In this document: in pieces, positions 34,385 to 48,167 of the stretch
Numbering within the stretch: position 1 is the first letter of the stretch
How the letters are laid out: each line of letters opens with the position of its first letter
Notes under the pieces: model-generated
Seen by the model: only the letters and a program-made list of their open reading frames with translations
The model's database searches: none
What the model was told of the DNA's origin: nothing
Source: Pectobacterium punjabense
GTDB taxonomy: Bacteria > Pseudomonadota > Gammaproteobacteria > Enterobacterales > Enterobacteriaceae
Assembly (NCBI RefSeq): GCF_012427845.1
Contig: NZ_CP038498.1
Location: 124,001 to 188,000 of the forward strand
Direction: 5' to 3'
DNA length: 64,000 nt
Position numbers and translations under genes: made by a program

Positions 34385-35488
34385 ATGTCACAGCTAGCTA
34401 CTCCTCATCTTACCACGCCGCATCAGGATGGTTTTGCGATGCCCGCCGAGTGGGCATCGCATGATGCCGTGTGGATGATCTGGCCATATCGCACCGATAA
34501 CTGGCGCGAGCAGGGTATTCCGGCGCAAAAAACGTTCGCGCGCGTGGCGGAAGCCATCGCCCAAAACACGCCTGTTATCATGGGTGTGCCTGCGCGTTAC
34601 AGGGCGGATGCGCAACAAGTGATGCCGGTGAATGTTACGCTGGTGGAAATGGAAAGCGACGATGCATGGATGCGCGACACTGGACCCACTATCGTGCTGA
34701 ATCAGACGGGCGAACGTCGGGGTATCGACTGGCAGTTCAATGCCTGGGGCGGTGAACTGGGCGGTCTGTATGAAGACTGGCGTCAGGATGAGAAAGTCGC
34801 GGCACAGGTGCTGGACTATCATCAGGCCGCACGCTATGCCGCGCCGCTGATTCTGGAAGGCGGCTCGATCCATGTCGATGGTGAAGGCACATTGCTGACC
34901 ACAGCGGAATGCTTGCTCAATCCGAACCGTAATCCGCATCTGAGTAAGGCAGAAATCGAACAGCTGATGCGTGATTACCTCAGCATCTCGACGATTATCT
35001 GGCTGGAAGAGGGCGTGTACAACGACGAAACCGACGGGCATATCGATAACATGTGTTGTTTCGTGCGTCCCGGTGAAGTGGCGCTGCACTGGACGGATGA
35101 TGAAAACGATCCGCAGTATGCACGCTCTGTCGCGGCCTATGAGGTACTGTCGGCCGCGCGGGATGCAAAAGGACGTGAGCTGAAAATCTGGAAACTACCT
35201 GCTCCCGGCCCGCTCCATGCGACTATCGAGGAAGCGCAGGGCGTGGACAGCGGCGATGCGATTGAGCGCCTTGCCGGTGCTCGTCTGGCGGGGTCTTATG
35301 TGAATTTCCTGATCAGCAACCAGCAGATTGTTTTCCCACTGCTGGATGAAAAGACGGATGACGTTGCACGCGATCTGCTGCAACAGATGTTCCCTGGCTA
35401 CTTGATTAGCGGCGTGCCTGCGCGGGAAATCCTGCTGGGCGGGGGAAATATTCACTGCATTACGCAGCAAATTCCTGCGGCGAAGTAA
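34385..35488 (+). CDS. aguA: agmatine deiminase
   Basis: A 367-residue peptidyl-arginine-deiminase-family enzyme converting agmatine to N-carbamoylputrescine. The MRDTGP motif (near 97), [12 protein letters not shown] (near 158), the catalytic-histidine segment [13 protein letters not shown] (near 217) and the nucleophilic cysteine in [12 protein letters not shown] (near 357) are all present. The ATG at 34385 is chosen over an overlapping GTG at 34382, with a GGAGAT site 8 nt away. The product is used by aguB. Confidence 0.95.
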   Translation: MSQLATPHLTTPHQDGFAMPAEWASHDAVWMIWPYRTDNWREQGIPAQKTFARVAEAIAQNTPVIMGVPARYRADAQQVMPVNVTLVEMESDDAWMRDTGPTIVLNQTGERRGIDWQFNAWGGELGGLYEDWRQDEKVAAQVLDYHQAARYAAPLILEGGSIHVDGEGTLLTTAECLLNPNRNPHLSKAEIEQLMRDYLSISTIIWLEEGVYNDETDGHIDNMCCFVRPGEVALHWTDDENDPQYARSVAAYEVLSAARDAKGRELKIWKLPAPGPLHATIEEAQGVDSGDAIERLAGARLAGSYVNFLISNQQIVFPLLDEKTDDVARDLLQQMFPGYLISGVPAREILLGGGNIHCITQQIPAAK

Positions 35489-35551
35489 CGGTTGAGCAGC
35501 TAACTGACGGCTTAAAAGAAGTGTGGCGGACAGGGAGGGATGTCCGTTATA

Positions 35552-35589
35552 AAAAAGCCGGTTGGCGCAATAGCGTGAACCGGCTTTTT
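35552..35589. terminator. bidirectional terminator between aguA and tpiA
   Basis: AAAAAGCCGGTT and AACCGGCTTTTT flank a 14-nt loop between the convergent genes aguA and tpiA; A/T tracts on both sides allow use in both directions. Confidence 0.88.
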
Positions 35590-35627
35590 GATCGGACGAA
35601 CCTTTGGCCGCCCATTTTCGATAAAGC

Positions 35628-36434
<807 letters not shown>

Positions 36435-36560
36435 TTAATAAATCAATGTATTAATGAACCGATGCATAAATTTTACTGCCGTCAGGCAATATAACTTGCC
36501 CACAGTATAGAGACGAAATGTGACCGTGGCTCTGTTTTTCGTCATGAATTACCGTGTTGA

Positions 36561-37160
36561 TCACGGTTCAGATAGCGTTAGCTTAATCGGTTCAACAGCA
36601 AAAGTTAGCCCTTTTTCGCCGTCATCTGCAACCACATAACGCAAAGCTCCCTCCGTTTGCTGATAAAAGCGCTGCCCTTTGCCCTTTTCCAGCAATTCAG
36701 TGACCTTTTTCATACTTTGTTCTTCCGTCAGCGAAGGGGCGAACGTGCGTGCCAGTGCAGCCATATAGTCGATGGCCTGTTTACGGCGCACCGTTGTTTC
36801 TTGTTCGCTCTGTGGCTGCGGTAGCAGGGTGATTTGCAGCGTTTTGATTTTCCCTGTGCCTTTCTCCAATGCGGTTGAGGCATAGAGGTAGTCGTTGATT
36901 CGGCTGGCAGCCCGCGTCAACATGCTGGTGATATTACCGGTATCGACCACCCGAAATTCGCCGATCGGCAGCGTTGGGTTGCTCAGGTTGTAGCGAGAAC
37001 GGAACTGTGTGATGGTTTGATCGAAGGTTGGCGCACCGGCTAGTAGGTACGGCGCATTGGATGAGGTTTTGGGCGGAAACGTCGGATCGGCTCCCGCGTG
37101 AGTCTGGTACAGCACCAGGGATGATAAAACCAACAGTGAAGCGATGCGTTTTCGTGTCAT
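36561..37160 (-). CDS. yiiQ: exported DUF1454-family protein YiiQ
   Basis: A 199-residue protein with a signal peptide (residues about 1-24, ending HAGA), otherwise soluble. Homologous to E. coli YiiQ, which also follows tpiA in the same position. The domain covers most of the mature chain, including the RRKQAIDYMAALARTFAPSLTEEQS helix region. Function unknown. Confidence 0.88.
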   Translation of the reverse strand: MTRKRIASLLVLSSLVLYQTHAGADPTFPPKTSSNAPYLLAGAPTFDQTITQFRSRYNLSNPTLPIGEFRVVDTGNITSMLTRAASRINDYLYASTALEKGTGKIKTLQITLLPQPQSEQETTVRRKQAIDYMAALARTFAPSLTEEQSMKKVTELLEKGKGQRFYQQTEGALRYVVADDGEKGLTFAVEPIKLTLSEP

Positions 37161-37417
37161 AGGGATTTAGGTCAGCCATTTCAGAAAATATGCAGGCCGA
37201 TAACGGCGGAATACGTTCGATTAAAGCGGCATTTGTACGTCATTGTCAAAAATAGTCGGTGGTCGCCTGAAATCACATCAGCTTGTCAAAAAATAGGACA
37301 TGACGGCCAAAAATCGCGTAAATATTGCAGGTAAACACCTCGGTTGAGGTAAAATCACCCACAATTAAAACAGATTTATTCGGCCAGACAGGCTAACAAT
37401 TCAGGGCGTTATCGTTA

Positions 37418-37840
37418 ATGACATTACAGCAATGGTGCTTCTCGTTTAAAGGTCGTATTGGTCGTCGTGATTTCTGGCTCTGGATGGGTATTTGGGTGGC
37501 GCTGATGGCGGTATTGTTTACGCTTTCTGGTCAACGCTGGCTGGACACGCAATTGACGGCGTTTGGTTTAGTGGCCTTGTTGTGGCCGACGGCGGCGATG
37601 ATGGTGAAACGGCTGCATGACCGTAACAAAAGTGGCTGGTGGGCGCTGTTGCTAGTGGTGGCGTGGGTATTGGCTTCAGGGAATTGGTATATGTTCTCCG
37701 CCATCTGGCAGTGGGGCATTGGTCGCTTCTTGCCGATCCTGATTGTCGTGATGACATTGCTCGACTGCGGTGTTTTTCTGGGGACAAAAGGAGAAAATCG
37801 GTTTGGAGCAGAGGCGGAACCATTTCGCTTCCGCCGCTAA
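37418..37840 (+). CDS. yiiR: DUF805-family inner-membrane protein YiiR
   Basis: A 140-residue membrane protein with four hydrophobic segments. The DUF805 signatures FKGRIGRRDFWLW (10-22) and MMVKRLHDRNKSGWWALLL (about 61-79) are clear. Divergent from yiiQ as in E. coli. Function unknown. Confidence 0.88.
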   Translation: MTLQQWCFSFKGRIGRRDFWLWMGIWVALMAVLFTLSGQRWLDTQLTAFGLVALLWPTAAMMVKRLHDRNKSGWWALLLVVAWVLASGNWYMFSAIWQWGIGRFLPILIVVMTLLDCGVFLGTKGENRFGAEAEPFRFRR

Positions 37841-37857
37841 TTAGAACAACTGGCTGT

Positions 37858-38604
37858 TTACCAATAGTTTTCGGCAGTCATATGACCGGGTCTGCGGCGC
37901 AGGTGTTTGGTCATGTTCCGCTCTTCTTTCAGCAACAGTTGAGTATCACGCACCATCTGCGGGTTACCGCACAGCATGACATGGCTGGTAGCGGTATCCA
38001 TCGGCAAGCCTACTGCGGCTTCCAGCGTACCGTTGCTGATCAACGTAGGAATACGTCCTGTCAGCGAACCTGCTTCCTCTTCCCGGCTAACCACCGTTTG
38101 AATATGCAGCTTACCATGGTAGCGCTGCTGTAATTGCTGCATCAGCGGCAGATAGCTCAGATCGCGTGAGAACCGGGCGGCGTGAACCAGCACGATGTTC
38201 TTAAAGCGTTCCAGCCCCTTGCCTTCCTGAAGGATGGACAAATAGGGGCCGATCCCCGTCCCTGTTGCCAGCATCCACAGCGTTTCACAGTCAGGAATCT
38301 CTTCCAGCACGAAAAAGCCAGCAGCCTCTTTGACGATCATGACTTCCGAACCGGGTTGCATGGCATGTAAATGAGGACTCAGTTTGCCTTCCGGCACCGT
38401 CACCAGATAGAACTCAAGCGTAGGATCGCTGGGTGCGTTCACGTAGGAATACGCGCGCTGCACCTTTTCACCCTCAATCTCCAGCGCCAACTTGCCATAT
38501 TGCCCGGCAGTGAATGAATCGACGGGTGCATGCACCCGAATGCTAAACAGACTTTCTGTCCAGTTTTCCACCTGAATCACTTTGCCTGTCACCCATTCAG
38601 CCAT
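37858..38604 (-). CDS. fpr: ferredoxin/flavodoxin-NADP+ reductase
   Basis: A 248-residue FAD enzyme shuttling electrons between NADPH and flavodoxin or ferredoxin. FAD motif RAYSYVNAPSD (about 50-60), NADP motif ATGTGIGPYLSIL (about 112-124), CGNPQMVRDT and the C-terminal W of AENYW stacking on the flavin. Almost the same as E. coli Fpr in length and residues. Confidence 0.97.
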   Translation of the reverse strand: MAEWVTGKVIQVENWTESLFSIRVHAPVDSFTAGQYGKLALEIEGEKVQRAYSYVNAPSDPTLEFYLVTVPEGKLSPHLHAMQPGSEVMIVKEAAGFFVLEEIPDCETLWMLATGTGIGPYLSILQEGKGLERFKNIVLVHAARFSRDLSYLPLMQQLQQRYHGKLHIQTVVSREEEAGSLTGRIPTLISNGTLEAAVGLPMDTATSHVMLCGNPQMVRDTQLLLKEERNMTKHLRRRPGHMTAENYW

Positions 38605-38622
38605 ATTTTTCTGCTCCTGTTG

Positions 38623-38817
<195 letters not shown>

Positions 38818-38907
38818 TCGACGCCACTATTTGTGCATGTAAGTTGTGCGTCTACGATACGCCATTTATTAACAACTGTGAAACAATCAGTTAGCGACGG
38901 TGGCCTG

Positions 38908-39918
38908 CTACAGCAAGAATTCGTGCAGCGTACGATCCTTACGATCCAGATAGTGCGTCGATTTAATTCGGCGGATCGTGCGGGATTTGCCGCGGATCAG
39001 CAGCGTTTCCGTGGTTGCCATGTTGCCTTTACGCGCAATTCCATCCAGTAAGTCACCTTTGGTTATGCCCGTTGCGGAGAAAATTACGTTGTCGTTGCGT
39101 GCCATGTCGTCGAGTTTGAGGACATTACCCGCTTCGATGCCCATTTGCCGACAGCGTGCCAGCTCGTCTTCACCGATGCGGCGGTTTTCAGCGCTATCGC
39201 CTTTGACTTCATGACGAGCCAGCAAACGTCCTTGCATGTCGCCATCGAGCGCACGGATAACCGCTGCCGAAATCACGCCTTCTGGTGCCCCGCCGATACC
39301 GTACAACACGTCAACTTCGCTGTCCGGCATGCAGGTTAGGATGGATGCGGCTACGTCGCCGTCTGGAATCGCGAACACTTTCACGCCCAACTGCTGCATT
39401 TCTGCGATGCAGGCATCATGGCGCGGTTTAGCCAGCGTAGTGACGGTTAACTGGCTGAGCGGTTTACCCAGCTTCAGCGCGATATTGCGCAGGTTGTCCG
39501 TCAGCGGCAGGTTGAGGTCAATCGACCCTTTGGCCTCAGGCCCGACAATCAGCTTTTCCATGTACATGTCTGGTGCGTGCAGAAACGCGCCTTTTTCGCC
39601 GACGGCCAGCACAGCGAGCGCATTCGCCTGACCCATTGCCGTCATCCGTGTGCCTTCAATCGGATCGACAGCGATATCAACGGCATCGCCCAGGCCGGTA
39701 CCAACCTGTTCACCGATGAACAGCATGGGCGCTTCGTCGATTTCCCCTTCGCCGATGACAATCTGACCGTTGATATTGACCTGATTCAGCATGATTCGCA
39801 TCGCCTGTACGGCGGCATTGTCGGCGGCATTCTTGTCGCCACGACCTAACCACTTATAGCCTGCCAGCGCGGCTGCTTCAGTGACGCGCGAGAACTCGAT
39901 GGCTAATTCACGTTTCAT
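38908..39918 (-). CDS. glpX: class II fructose-1,6-bisphosphatase
   Basis: A 336-residue gluconeogenic phosphatase with the length of E. coli GlpX. The metal/phosphate site is shown by VIGEGEIDEAPMLFIGE (about 55-71), DPIEGTR (about 85-91) and YGIGGAPEGV. The ATG at 39918 is chosen; an upstream in-frame extension of 79 residues would run back towards glpK and is not homologous. Third gene of the glpFKX series, 127 nt after glpK. Confidence 0.96.
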   Translation of the reverse strand: MKRELAIEFSRVTEAAALAGYKWLGRGDKNAADNAAVQAMRIMLNQVNINGQIVIGEGEIDEAPMLFIGEQVGTGLGDAVDIAVDPIEGTRMTAMGQANALAVLAVGEKGAFLHAPDMYMEKLIVGPEAKGSIDLNLPLTDNLRNIALKLGKPLSQLTVTTLAKPRHDACIAEMQQLGVKVFAIPDGDVAASILTCMPDSEVDVLYGIGGAPEGVISAAVIRALDGDMQGRLLARHEVKGDSAENRRIGEDELARCRQMGIEAGNVLKLDDMARNDNVIFSATGITKGDLLDGIARKGNMATTETLLIRGKSRTIRRIKSTHYLDRKDRTLHEFLL

Positions 39919-40045
39919 AAATACCTGTCTGTTGTCGATCGGGAAAGGAAGAGATGTGGACGAGGATTTTATCACAACGGGGGAAGAGGGAGGCTGAATG
40001 ATAGGGGGAAAAAACGGGCGCGACAGACGCGCCCGATAGGAGGAA

Positions 40046-42450
<2,405 letters not shown>

Positions 42451-42548
42451 ATTTTTTTCCTGCTGGGTAACGTACAGAGTGGTAGGTCTAAGGATACCGT
42501 TGGTGGCATCCCCTGTTTTAAATGTATTTATGATGTGAATTTATCGTT

Positions 42549-42568
42549 AATGCTCGAAAACGAGAAAT
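42549..42568. promoter_or_regulatory. candidate GlpR operator upstream of glpF
   Basis: AATGCTCGAAAACGAGAAAT agrees with the GlpR repressor consensus (W)ATGTTCGATAACGAACAT(W), with a CTCG/CGAG core around AAAA. It sits 99-118 nt upstream of the glpF start, as expected for glycerol-3-phosphate-relieved repression. The following sequence to 43020 holds the short tandem repeat and the zapB promoter region, and no other gene. Confidence 0.7.
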
Positions 42569-42714
42569 ATCGAAATTGAAATGTGTGTTGTGTGTCAAAA
42601 AAATGAGCGTATTCGCTTATAAAATGACTCGCAGTGGTTTTTCGTCCACGGTTAATAGTAACGTTCAGGTTAAATTTATTAACACAATAGGGGTAACGGG
42701 GAAGCGAATGGGGT

Positions 42715-42795
42715 AGTTTTCAGCCTGTGCGACTCGCTTTTCTATTTGCGCAGCCCGTTTTTCAGTTTGTACTGCCTGTTTTTCAGTTTGTACTG
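42715..42795. repeat. four 21-nt tandem repeat units between glpF and zapB
   Basis: GTTTTTCAGTTTGTACTG occurs at 42757 and 42778, preceded by two more-decayed 21-nt units. On the minus strand they would encode (V/A)Q.EK.A heptads within a 92-codon reading (42665-42943) that has no ribosome site. More likely slipped-strand repeats than a gene. Confidence 0.6.
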
Positions 42796-43020
42796 ATAGT
42801 GTTAAGTAAGAAAAGCTGCCACACTCGCGTAGTGGGGGATGTACGCTAGACAGGGCGCCATTGGCTACATACAATTTCGCTATGGTCTGTCTTGCCAGCC
42901 GTCCCACGGTCAGGATTATGTTTGTGGGCGGATGACGCGACACCGTGAGTGTTGGTTACAGAGTCCGAAAGCCAGCGTTAACCGATCTTTGCCTTGTTGC
43001 GATTAAAAGGGGTTTGAAGA

Positions 43021-43260
43021 ATGTCATTTGAAGTGTTTGAAAAGCTGGAAGCGAAAGTTCAGCAGGCGATTGATACCATCACGCTGTTGCAAATGGAAAT
43101 TGAAGAGCTGAAAGAACAGAACAACACACTGTCGCAGGATGTTCAGGCGGCAGCGGGTTCACGTGAAGCGCTGGTGCGCGAGAACGAGCAGTTGAAAGAA
43201 GAGCAAGTGGTATGGCAAGAGCGCCTGCGCGCGCTGTTAGGCAAAATGGAAGAAGTCTAA
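43021..43260 (+). CDS. zapB: cell-division protein ZapB
   Basis: A 79-residue protein that is a coiled coil along almost its entire length (heptads from [18 protein letters not shown] to the C-terminus). It is cytoplasmic, bundling at the FtsZ ring through ZapA. The size and position between glpF and rraA match E. coli. A GGGGTTTGAAGA site precedes the ATG. Confidence 0.95.
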   Translation: MSFEVFEKLEAKVQQAIDTITLLQMEIEELKEQNNTLSQDVQAAAGSREALVRENEQLKEEQVVWQERLRALLGKMEEV

Positions 43261-43309
43261 TCAGGCTTGCTGGCTCAGATGCCGGAACGGCTTAGCGATT
43301 GAGCCAAAT

Positions 43310-43336
43310 AAAAAAGGGCGTATATCGCCCTTTTTT
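43310..43336. terminator. bidirectional terminator between zapB and rraA
   Basis: AAAAAAGGGCG-TATAT-CGCCCTTTTTT, a stem with A- and T-tracts on both sides, between two convergent genes. Confidence 0.92.
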
Positions 43337-43378
43337 GTGGTGATGTTACCGCAACGAAAGCGCGGAAATTCAACGATA

Positions 43379-43891
<513 letters not shown>

Positions 43892-43998
43892 TCATGAGTA
43901 TATCCCTTTCTGGCGGCTGTTGGCAAAATCATCAAATGTTAACTTGATGCGCATCAGTAAATACGCATCGTTTCTTGCCCGCGCTCACTTTACCCGCA

Positions 43999-44916
43999 CT
44001 AACTCAGTATCACACCCACGGCGAACAGAATGTTGGTCAGCAGCGCGCCTTTCACCGTTTTTTCCAGCATCGGGCGCATACTGAATGCGCTGGTTTCACG
44101 CAGTACATAGCGCGCCTGCTTAATCAGCAGCGGGAGTGCCAGAATAAACAGCCAGCCCGCCAGACTGTGCAGATAAAACGTTGCGAACAAGCCAAGACAA
44201 ACCGGTGCCAGCAGTAGCAACATCGTGTGGTAGAAGCGTGCTTTTTCCGCCCCAAGACGCACCGCCAGCGTGTTTTTTCCACTAAGACGATCGTTGTCGA
44301 TATCACGCAAATTGTTGATATTCAGTACCGCGGTTGCCAGCAGGCCGCAGGCCGTTGCAGGCAGCATCACGACGCTGTCGAAATGGCCAGTTTGTAGATA
44401 ATACGACCCTGCTACGCTGAGCCAGCCGAAAAAGATCAACACCGAGATATCGCCAAGCCCGATATAGCCATAAGGTTTGTTGCCGACGGTATAGGTGATC
44501 GCGGCAAAAATCGCTAGCAGCCCCAGAATCAGGAAGCCAAAGATATCCGCAGGCTTTTCACACGCCAGAATCACCAGACTAACGCCGGAAATGATGGTAA
44601 GCGCCACGGTCACGATGAGCGCATTGCGCAGCTGTGACAGCGTAATAGCACCGGTTTGGATGCCGCGCAACGGCCCGATGCGTTCCTCGGTATCGCTACC
44701 TTTTACCGCATCCCCATAGTCGTTCGCCAGATTGGAGAGGATTTGCAGCAGTCCGGCGGTCAACAACGCCAGTAATGCTACGCCCGGTTTAAAGCTGCTA
44801 TGCCAACTCGCAATCGCCGAGCCGGTGACGATGGATGCAAAAGCTAATGGCAACGTTTTTGGACGCAGACTATCCAGCCAGGCTTTGGTTTTGCTGCTAT
44901 GGGTCGATAAGGTCAT
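43999..44916 (-). CDS. menA: 1,4-dihydroxy-2-naphthoate polyprenyltransferase
   Basis: A 305-residue inner-membrane prenyltransferase that attaches the octaprenyl chain in menaquinone synthesis. The first aspartate-rich motif NDYGDAVKGSD (about 64-74) and second NNLRDIDNDRLSGK (about 202-215) bind Mg-diphosphate; about eight or nine membrane helices. ATG at 44916 (MTLSTHSS) is chosen over a TTG 12 nt upstream, since a GAAG site lies 7 nt before it. Confidence 0.94.
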   Translation of the reverse strand: MTLSTHSSKTKAWLDSLRPKTLPLAFASIVTGSAIASWHSSFKPGVALLALLTAGLLQILSNLANDYGDAVKGSDTEERIGPLRGIQTGAITLSQLRNALIVTVALTIISGVSLVILACEKPADIFGFLILGLLAIFAAITYTVGNKPYGYIGLGDISVLIFFGWLSVAGSYYLQTGHFDSVVMLPATACGLLATAVLNINNLRDIDNDRLSGKNTLAVRLGAEKARFYHTMLLLLAPVCLGLFATFYLHSLAGWLFILALPLLIKQARYVLRETSAFSMRPMLEKTVKGALLTNILFAVGVILS

Positions 44917-45002
44917 GGTGTGCTTCAATTTTTATTGACGATTCAATTGCGTGAATCATCCGTTTATAAACAAAAAAAGTCAGTGATGGCGGCGTCAGAA
45001 AC

Positions 45003-45031
45003 AAAAGTGGGAGGCCAACGCCTCCCACTTT
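45003..45031. terminator. terminator after hslU
   Basis: AAAGTGGGAGGC-CAAC-GCCTCCCACTTT, a 12-bp stem ending in TTTTG on the minus strand, 31 nt past the hslU stop. Confidence 0.88.
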
Positions 45032-45061
45032 ATCGTTAATCGTGCGATCCGCGAAAACGGA

Positions 45062-46393
45062 TTATAAGATAAATCGACTCAGATCTTCATCTGCTACTAA
45101 TTCATCCAGATGATTACGTACGTAATCTGCATCAATGGTAACGCTTTGACCGTGCATTTCGCTGGCGTCGTAAGATACATCTTCGATCAGACGCTCCATT
45201 ACGGTGTGTAAACGGCGTGCACCGATATTCTCGGTGCTTTCGTTGACCTGCCAGGCCGCTTCGGCAATGCGGCGGATACCATCGGCGGTGAACGAAATAT
45301 CCACGCCTTCCGTTGCCATCAGCGCTTTATACTGTTCAGTCAGCGAAGCACTGGGTTCTGTCAGGATGCGCTCGAAATCTTCCGTCGTCAGCGCCTGCAA
45401 TTCCACACGAATCGGCAGACGTCCCTGTAGTTCTGGAATCAGATCGGACGGGCTGGCAACCTGGAACGCGCCAGACGCGATAAACAGGATATGGTCAGTT
45501 TTGACCATACCGTGCTTGGTTGATACCGTGCAGCCTTCAACCAGCGGCAGCAGGTCGCGCTGAACGCCTTCACGAGAAACATCCGGGCCGGAGCTTTCGC
45601 CACGCTTACAGATTTTGTCGATCTCGTCGATGAACACGATACCGTGCTGCTCAACGGCTTCAATCGCCTGCTGTTTCAGCTCTTCTGGGTTCACCAGTTT
45701 GGCGGCCTCTTCTTCTATCAGCAGCTTGAAGGCCTCTTTGATTTTGACCTTACGGGCTTTCTGCTTCTGTCCTGCCAGATTCTGGAACATGGACTGTAGC
45801 TGATTAGTCATCTCTTCCATGCCCGGAGGTGCCATGATCTCTACGCCAACGGGGGCGGCAGCCAGATCGATCTCGATCTCCTTGTCGTCCAACTGACCTT
45901 CACGCAGTTTCTTGCGGAATGCCTGACGTGTTGCTGAGGGTTCCTGAGCGCTTTCTGCCTGTCCCCAGTTATTTTTCGCCGGAGGAATCAGCACGTCCAG
46001 AATACGATCTTCTGCCATTTCTTCCGCACGAAAACGATTTTTTTCGATGGACTGATGGCGCACCATTTTGATCGCGGAATCTGTCAGATCGCGGATGATG
46101 GAATCCACTTCTTTGCCGACATAGCCGACTTCAGTAAATTTGGTCGCTTCCACTTTGATGAACGGCGCATTGGCGAGCTTCGCCAGACGGCGAGCGATTT
46201 CGGTTTTACCTACGCCGGTTGGGCCGATCATCAGAATATTTTTAGGCGTCACTTCATGGCGGAGTGCTTCGTCCAACTGCATACGGCGCCAGCGGTTACG
46301 CAGCGCGATGGAAACAGCGCGTTTGGCTTTATTCTGGCCGATAATATAACTGTCGAGTTCGCTGACTATCTCGCGCGGGGTCATTTCAGACAT
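45062..46393 (-). CDS. hslU: HslUV protease ATPase/unfoldase subunit
   Basis: A 443-residue AAA+ unfoldase that feeds substrates to HslV. Walker [13 protein letters not shown] (about 57-68), the pore loop [10 protein letters not shown] (about 88-97, GYVG), an inserted I domain about 110-245, Walker [12 protein letters not shown] near 250, and the C-terminal tail LSRFIL that docks in HslV. It lies 9 nt after hslV; co-transcribed heat-shock operon. Confidence 0.97.
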   Translation of the reverse strand: MSEMTPREIVSELDSYIIGQNKAKRAVSIALRNRWRRMQLDEALRHEVTPKNILMIGPTGVGKTEIARRLAKLANAPFIKVEATKFTEVGYVGKEVDSIIRDLTDSAIKMVRHQSIEKNRFRAEEMAEDRILDVLIPPAKNNWGQAESAQEPSATRQAFRKKLREGQLDDKEIEIDLAAAPVGVEIMAPPGMEEMTNQLQSMFQNLAGQKQKARKVKIKEAFKLLIEEEAAKLVNPEELKQQAIEAVEQHGIVFIDEIDKICKRGESSGPDVSREGVQRDLLPLVEGCTVSTKHGMVKTDHILFIASGAFQVASPSDLIPELQGRLPIRVELQALTTEDFERILTEPSASLTEQYKALMATEGVDISFTADGIRRIAEAAWQVNESTENIGARRLHTVMERLIEDVSYDASEMHGQSVTIDADYVRNHLDELVADEDLSRFIL

Positions 46394-46402
46394 GGTTGAT
46401 CC

Positions 46403-46933
46403 TTACGCCTTGGAGGCTAATTCTTCTATCGTGTGGAACTGGTTGGTGTAGATACAGATGTCGCCAGCAATCCCCAAAGATTTCTCGACGATATCGCGGG
46501 CACCCAGTTCGGTATTTTCCAGTAAAGCGCGCGCGGCGGCTTGCGCGTAAGGACCACCTGAACCAATGGCGATCAGATCGTTTTCAGGCTGTACGACATC
46601 GCCATTACCGGTAATGATCAGTGAGGCATTTTCGTCTGCGACGGCTAACAGGGCTTCCAGCTTGCGTAGCATACGGTCGGTACGCCAGTCTTTCGCTAAC
46701 TCGACAGCGGCTTTCACCAAATGGCCCTGATGTAATTCCAGCTTGCGCTCAAAAAGCTCAAAAAGGGTGAAGGCATCCGCGGTGCCACCGGCAAAACCAG
46801 CGATGACGCGGTCATGATAGAGACGACGTACTTTACGCACGTTGCCTTTCATCACGGTATTGCCCAGAGTCGCCTGTCCATCACCGCCAATAACCACTTG
46901 GCCATTGCGGCGTACGCTTACAATTGTTGTCAC
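46403..46933 (-). CDS. hslV: HslUV protease, threonine-protease subunit
   Basis: A 176-residue proteasome-beta-like peptidase that forms double hexameric rings. The N-terminal nucleophile is Thr2 of [11 protein letters not shown], exposed after Met removal; the K33 region (GNVRKVRRL) and [12 protein letters not shown] complete the site. First gene of hslVU, preceded by a strong sigma-32 promoter and a leader hairpin. Confidence 0.97.
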   Translation of the reverse strand: MTTIVSVRRNGQVVIGGDGQATLGNTVMKGNVRKVRRLYHDRVIAGFAGGTADAFTLFELFERKLELHQGHLVKAAVELAKDWRTDRMLRKLEALLAVADENASLIITGNGDVVQPENDLIAIGSGGPYAQAAARALLENTELGARDIVEKSLGIAGDICIYTNQFHTIEELASKA

Positions 46934-46961
46934 GAGTCAGTCCCCGTTTGAAGAAAAAGAT

Positions 46962-46978
46962 CCCCGCATGACGCGGGG
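46962..46978 (-). promoter_or_regulatory. leader stem-loop of hslVU mRNA
   Basis: CCCCGC-ATGAC-GCGGGG forms a 6-bp GC-only stem in the 5' UTR, 30 nt upstream of the hslV start. In E. coli a stem-loop at this place stabilises hslVU mRNA; the same role is inferred. Confidence 0.6.
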
Positions 46979-46991
46979 CACATTGATGTTA

Positions 46992-47020
46992 TAGATGGGG
47001 GAACGCGTGGGGTTTTTCAA
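46992..47020 (-). promoter_or_regulatory. sigma-32 heat-shock promoter of hslVU
   Basis: Minus strand reads TTGAAA, 14 nt, CCCCATCTA. This agrees with the sigma-32 elements CTTGAAA and CCCCATNT. The -35 element overlaps the ftsN stop codon by 4 nt, so the heat-shock promoter is embedded in the end of the upstream gene. Confidence 0.88.
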
Positions 47021-47877
47021 CCCCCGCTGGCGAGAGGAATACAGTTTGATGCGCCCGCGCCTTTAAGACGTTGGATCATGCTGTCTGCGGCAGCACGGTT
47101 GTTGTAAGGTCCTAACATAATACGGTTCCAGCCGCCGTTGGAGGTTATGCGGCTTTCGATACCTGCAAACGCCAGCTGTGCTCTCACTGATTCGGCAGGG
47201 TCCATGGTTTTAAAGGAGCCACACTGAATCGCCCAGCGTTGCGTTTTTTCGACTTTTGGCGTTTCAGGCTGTTTAACCGGCTGTGACTTCGGTGCTTCCT
47301 GCTTTGGAGCTTCTTGTCTTGGCACCACTGGCGTCGCTTGCGTGACCGTTGGTGCTCGCGTTGCAGGCTGTGTCGTCACGACGGGTGGCTGCTGCATCGA
47401 TTGCGTCGGTGGCTTAATGGTCACCTGCGAGCGTGGAACCTGCGTCTGGTCGTTATACGGCACTTCGGAAAGCTGTGTCGGTTGGCGACGCATATCAGAC
47501 TGCATCTGTTCCAATAGCTGACGCTGTTCATCCGTCAACTGCACCGGCGAGCGGATCTCTCCACCCGCCGAAGGCTCCGTGGGTGCCGTGACGCCCAACT
47601 GACGATTTTCCAGTTCTTTGATGTAACGCCAACGTTCTTCCGGCTTGGGTGGCAGGCCATTACCTTTGCCCACGTTTTGATGCGGAAGGACGGGGGACTC
47701 TTCGGGTTTATTATGGGCGATGAAGTACAGACCGCCCGCGAAGGTGACCAAAACAGCAACAGCAAGCGCGACCATCGTTTTGGACGCACCTGAAGCGTTG
47801 CCTTTTTTTCGGCTATTTGTCGTTTTCCGACGCGTTCCTGATGAACGTCCCCGGCTCACGTAGTCTCTTTGTGCCAC
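47017..47877 (-). CDS. ftsN: essential cell-division protein FtsN
   Basis: A 286-residue single-span protein that triggers septal peptidoglycan synthesis. N-terminal cytoplasmic AQRDYVSRGRSS...RRKTTNSRKK, membrane segment about residues 35-55, three short periplasmic helices with GNGLPPKPEERWRYIKELE, a Q/P/T-rich linker, and a C-terminal SPOR domain (about 205-286; WAIQCGSFKTMDPAES) that binds denuded glycan. The GTG at 47877 is chosen because the family begins (M)AQRDYV. The linker is shorter than in E. coli (319 residues in total). Confidence 0.95.
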   Translation of the reverse strand: MAQRDYVSRGRSSGTRRKTTNSRKKGNASGASKTMVALAVAVLVTFAGGLYFIAHNKPEESPVLPHQNVGKGNGLPPKPEERWRYIKELENRQLGVTAPTEPSAGGEIRSPVQLTDEQRQLLEQMQSDMRRQPTQLSEVPYNDQTQVPRSQVTIKPPTQSMQQPPVVTTQPATRAPTVTQATPVVPRQEAPKQEAPKSQPVKQPETPKVEKTQRWAIQCGSFKTMDPAESVRAQLAFAGIESRITSNGGWNRIMLGPYNNRAAADSMIQRLKGAGASNCIPLASGG

Positions 47878-47908
47878 TGTCGTTTCGCTGTGAATTGATA
47901 GGTAAATG

Positions 47909-48109
<201 letters not shown>

Positions 48110-48167
48110 AACATAATTAGGGGGTCATGTTACTGAACCCTCAAATATTTGACCAGCACCTGAAGTC

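Noticed and set aside
42665..42943. 92-codon minus-strand reading frame with heptad-like repeats upstream of zapB
   Set aside because: The repeats are explained by 21-nt tandem DNA repeats; there is no ribosome site and no family match.
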